In this document: positions 4,489-6,782 of the stretch, in pieces
Layout of the letters: every line of letters starts with the position of its first letter
Position numbering within the stretch: position 1 is the first letter of the stretch
Source: CAVZLD01 sp964522605
GTDB taxonomy: Bacteria > Planctomycetota > Planctomycetia > Pirellulales > Pirellulaceae
Assembly: GCA_964522605.1 (NCBI GenBank)
Contig: CAZFWV010000367.1
Coordinates: 1 to 6,782, forward strand
DNA: 6,782 bases
Direction: 5' to 3'
Made by a program: the position numbers and the translations under genes
The notes under the pieces: model-generated
Seen by the model: the letters and a program-made list of their open reading frames with translations, nothing else
What the model was told of the DNA's origin: nothing
Database searches by the model: none

Positions 4489-6639
4489 ATGGCTGAAGAA
4501 TCCGCGATCCGAGTATCGTTTCCCGAGCAGGACATCGGCCTGCTGACGATTGACGACCCCGTACGTACCGTGAATCTTCTGTCGCGATCGGTTCGACACG
4601 AGTTGGCCGAGCATCTGACGTCTCTGGAAGGGCGGGACCTGGCCGGGTTGATCCTGATCTCGGGCAAGCCGACCTGCTTCCTCGCGGGTGCGGATCTGGC
4701 GGAAGTTGCTGCCGAGCGAGATTGGTCGCGGGAGCAAAAAATCGAGTCGATTCGCAACACACAGCGGCTGTTTCAGCGATTTTCCACGTTCTCGGGCGTG
4801 ACCGTTGCTGCGATCCGAGGTGTCTGTTTAGGCGGTGGAGCGGAGCTCGCCCTGTGGTGCGATCGGCGGATTGTGGCCAACGAGGGACAAACCGAGATCG
4901 GGTTTCCAGAAGTCCAGCTGGGGTTGCACCCCGGCTGGGGTGGTACGGCTCGAGCACCACGCATCGTCGGTCTGCCCCATGCCGTCGAGCTGATTACTCA
5001 GGGCCAACGGGTCGGTGCCGTGCAGGCCGTCGCGATGGGTCTCGCTGATGAACTTGCTACTCCCGATCAGCTCCTGCCCGCCGCAATCGCTCGAATTCGT
5101 CGCGAGCGGAGCAGTGGTCAGTATCTGATCGAGCGGAAGCGGCGATGTGGTCCGGTCGAAATGCCGGCTGCCGAGCGGGAGTTTCTGCTGAGAACAACGG
5201 AGGCGAACCTGCGCACTCCGTCCGGCGGTCGGAATCCGGCAGCGCTCGCCGCCCTGGAACTGCTCGGCTCGACGACGCAGCTTGACCTTGAATCCGCCTG
5301 CTGCCGTGAGGCTGAGGGAGTTGCCCGGTTGCTCGGGTCTCCTGCGCATGCCGCGCTGTCCAATGTCCACGAGATCAAGAGACGCAATAAAAAAGAAGTC
5401 GGAGCCCGCTCGCTGAAGCAGCCGACACAGCCAGTTCAGGCCGTCGCTGTCATCGGCGCCGGCATCATGGGTTCGGGAATCGCCGCGGTGAGTCTGCAGC
5501 AGCAGATACCGGTTACGCTGTACGATGCGGATCCCGAGGCGTTATCGCGCGGCATTGAACAGACGCTCCAGGAAGTGTGTCGTGACCCGGCGACCAAGCA
5601 GCCGAGTGTCGACCGCACGGCTCGCTTTGCACCTCTGCTGCGGGGCTCTCGTTCGGAAGCCGACCTGGCGGGCTGCGACGTTGTGATCGAGGCGATCGTT
5701 GAGACGCCGGAAGTGAAGAAACAAGTCTACCGTCGGATTGAACCGCGGCTGTCCCCCCACGCCATCCTGGGCTCCAACACCTCAACGATCCGCATCTCCG
5801 AACTCGCCAAGGCACTTCAGCAACCGGAGCGTCTGTGCGGGATGCACTTCTTCAATCCGGTTCGCATGATGCAGCTGGTCGAGGTCATTCGGGGCGAGCA
5901 GACGAGTGACGAGACGGTTGCCAAGGCGGTTGCGTTCGCCAGGCAACTGGGGAAGTTTGCGATCGTGGTCCAAGATCGACCAGGATTCCTCGTCAACCGA
6001 TTGCTTGGCCGCTACTTGAACGAGGCACTCGAGCTGCTGGCGGAGGGAACTTCTCTGGCCACGATTGAGCGGGCGGCAACCGACTTTGGGATGCCGGTCG
6101 GGCCGCTGCACCTGTACGACATTATTGGACTCGACACGGCTTTCTATGCCGGAAAGATCATGTGGGAAGCGTTCCCGGACCGCATTAAGCCCTCGCCGAT
6201 CCTGCCCGCACTCGTCAAACGAGGACGACTCGGCTGTAAGTCGGGGGCGGGGTTCTTTGCCTATCCACAGAGCAAGCGGAAGCCACAAGAAGACCCCTTG
6301 GTCGAACCGATCATCCGCACTTATCTCACACCGCGGCCGGATGCCTCGACCGATCCACCGATTGCCGATCGTCTGATCCTGCCGATGCTGCTGGAAGCCA
6401 CGCGTGTGCTCCAGGAACAAGTCGTGCTCGACCCTCGCGATGTGGACCTCGGCCTGATCTGCGGAATCGGCTTTCCCGCCGTCAAAGGTGGCCTGCTCTA
6501 TTGGGCCGACTCACTCGGCATCGATCGCGTCATGGAATTGCTCCAATCACTGGAACACCTCGGACCGCGCTTTGCGCCCACACCGCTCTTGCAGCAGATG
6601 GCCGAGACGGGTGCGACATTTTATTCCCAGACCGTATAG
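4489..6639 (+). CDS. fadJ: Fatty-acid oxidation complex alpha subunit (enoyl-CoA hydratase / 3-hydroxyacyl-CoA dehydrogenase)
   Basis: A complete 716-residue bifunctional cytoplasmic beta-oxidation enzyme, close to FadJ (714) and FadB (729) in length. It hydrates trans-2-enoyl-CoA and then oxidises L-3-hydroxyacyl-CoA with NAD+. The N-terminal crotonase domain (about 5-190) has GAD at 67-69 and GGGAE at 115-119. E119 and E141 (in FPEVQLG) match the two catalytic glutamates, and PGWGGT follows at 148-153. A linker covers about 190-315. The Rossmann domain (about 316-495) has GAGIMG (323-328) and D346 for the NAD ribose. It also has SNTST (429-433), catalytic H453 in HFFNPV and partner E465. 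The C-terminal dehydrogenase domain starts at DRPGFLVNR (496-504), with N503. A second, partial copy lies at about 625-712 (GIGFP, KGGLLYW). ATG 4489 is preferred because the protein then begins like relatives; GTG 4474 would add five residues. FadB and FadJ cannot be told apart here. No thiolase partner (FadA/FadI) lies downstream in the window. Confidence 0.93.
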   Translation: MAEESAIRVSFPEQDIGLLTIDDPVRTVNLLSRSVRHELAEHLTSLEGRDLAGLILISGKPTCFLAGADLAEVAAERDWSREQKIESIRNTQRLFQRFSTFSGVTVAAIRGVCLGGGAELALWCDRRIVANEGQTEIGFPEVQLGLHPGWGGTARAPRIVGLPHAVELITQGQRVGAVQAVAMGLADELATPDQLLPAAIARIRRERSSGQYLIERKRRCGPVEMPAAEREFLLRTTEANLRTPSGGRNPAALAALELLGSTTQLDLESACCREAEGVARLLGSPAHAALSNVHEIKRRNKKEVGARSLKQPTQPVQAVAVIGAGIMGSGIAAVSLQQQIPVTLYDADPEALSRGIEQTLQEVCRDPATKQPSVDRTARFAPLLRGSRSEADLAGCDVVIEAIVETPEVKKQVYRRIEPRLSPHAILGSNTSTIRISELAKALQQPERLCGMHFFNPVRMMQLVEVIRGEQTSDETVAKAVAFARQLGKFAIVVQDRPGFLVNRLLGRYLNEALELLAEGTSLATIERAATDFGMPVGPLHLYDIIGLDTAFYAGKIMWEAFPDRIKPSPILPALVKRGRLGCKSGAGFFAYPQSKRKPQEDPLVEPIIRTYLTPRPDASTDPPIADRLILPMLLEATRVLQEQVVLDPRDVDLGLICGIGFPAVKGGLLYWADSLGIDRVMELLQSLEHLGPRFAPTPLLQQMAETGATFYSQTV

Positions 6640-6740
6640 GATCGACGAAGCTGGAGGCGGTTTCCAAACTGGGAGGGCGAGACTTCTGCCGAGCCGGCGT
6701 TTGTCGCATCGCAGGCAACGAACAAATCGAAATCCTCGCT

Positions 6741-6772
6741 CCCTTCTCCCCCGGTTTTGCGGGGGAGAAGGG
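6741..6772. repeat. REP-like perfect hairpin downstream of fadJ (possible terminator)
   Basis: CCCTTCTCCCCCG (6741-6753) pairs perfectly with CGGGGGAGAAGGG (6760-6772) around the loop GTTTTG, and CTGGGGATGA runs to the end of the window. The stem followed by a CTGGGG-type tail resembles extragenic palindromic repeats dispersed in many high-GC genomes. It lies 101 bp after the fadJ stop; the sequence between holds nothing recognisable. No T-tract follows, so its role as an intrinsic terminator is doubtful, although the stem could still stall polymerase or protect the mRNA 3' end. The element may continue past the window end. Confidence 0.7.
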
Positions 6773-6782
6773 CTGGGGATGA

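Noticed and set aside
6501..6782. Plus-strand ORF overlapping the 3' end of fadJ and running off the window
   Set aside because: Its first half is fadJ in another frame, and the rest crosses the REP-like hairpin. There is no recognisable domain and no RBS.

Overview
The window looks like a scaffold piece from a Planctomycetota-type bacterium. The basis is indirect. GC content is moderately high. Short unannotated families that I associate with planctomycetes are present: the 162-residue coiled-coil protein, and the DUF4430 and DUF6580 proteins. Shine-Dalgarno motifs are sparse, and there are long heptamer tracts between genes. No rRNA or other taxonomic marker is present, so the assignment is tentative. 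A run of 100 Ns at 3008-3107 is a scaffold gap, so its true length is unknown.

Left part (1-1430). A striking non-coding block of 7-bp repeats at about 14-224 is arranged as two opposed tracts around a roughly 35-40 bp unique centre. It is followed by a minus-strand gene pair: a conserved 162-residue soluble protein (942-1430), then a 240-residue polytopic membrane protein (223-945). The two overlap by 4 bp (GTGA), so they are probably co-translated. The heptamer tract runs right into the stop codon of the membrane-protein gene.

Middle (1431-4091). After a divergent intergenic region with a candidate promoter and an inverted repeat, a plus-strand gene encodes a secreted or periplasmic HEAT-like helical-repeat protein, cut by the gap. 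From the other side of the gap comes a minus-strand pair. The upstream gene encodes a small exported DUF4430 protein, related to the C-terminal domain of transcobalamin and intrinsic factor. The downstream gene encodes a DUF6580 integral membrane protein that resembles the substrate-binding (S) component of ECF vitamin transporters. Together they suggest a small ligand-capture and uptake module, possibly for a corrinoid; this is an inference.

Right part (4092-6782). A 397-bp divergent intergenic region holds a perfect 7-bp inverted repeat. It precedes a complete 716-residue bifunctional fatty-acid oxidation alpha subunit (FadB/FadJ type) with all expected catalytic residues of both halves: enoyl-CoA hydratase/isomerase and L-3-hydroxyacyl-CoA dehydrogenase. 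No thiolase gene is visible downstream within the window. The window ends on a perfect 13-bp hairpin of the REP-like kind.

I see no mobile-element gene, CRISPR array, tRNA or rRNA. The most unusual items are the heptamer inverted tract and the DUF4430/DUF6580 pair. I do not see clear evidence of a wholly new multi-gene system.
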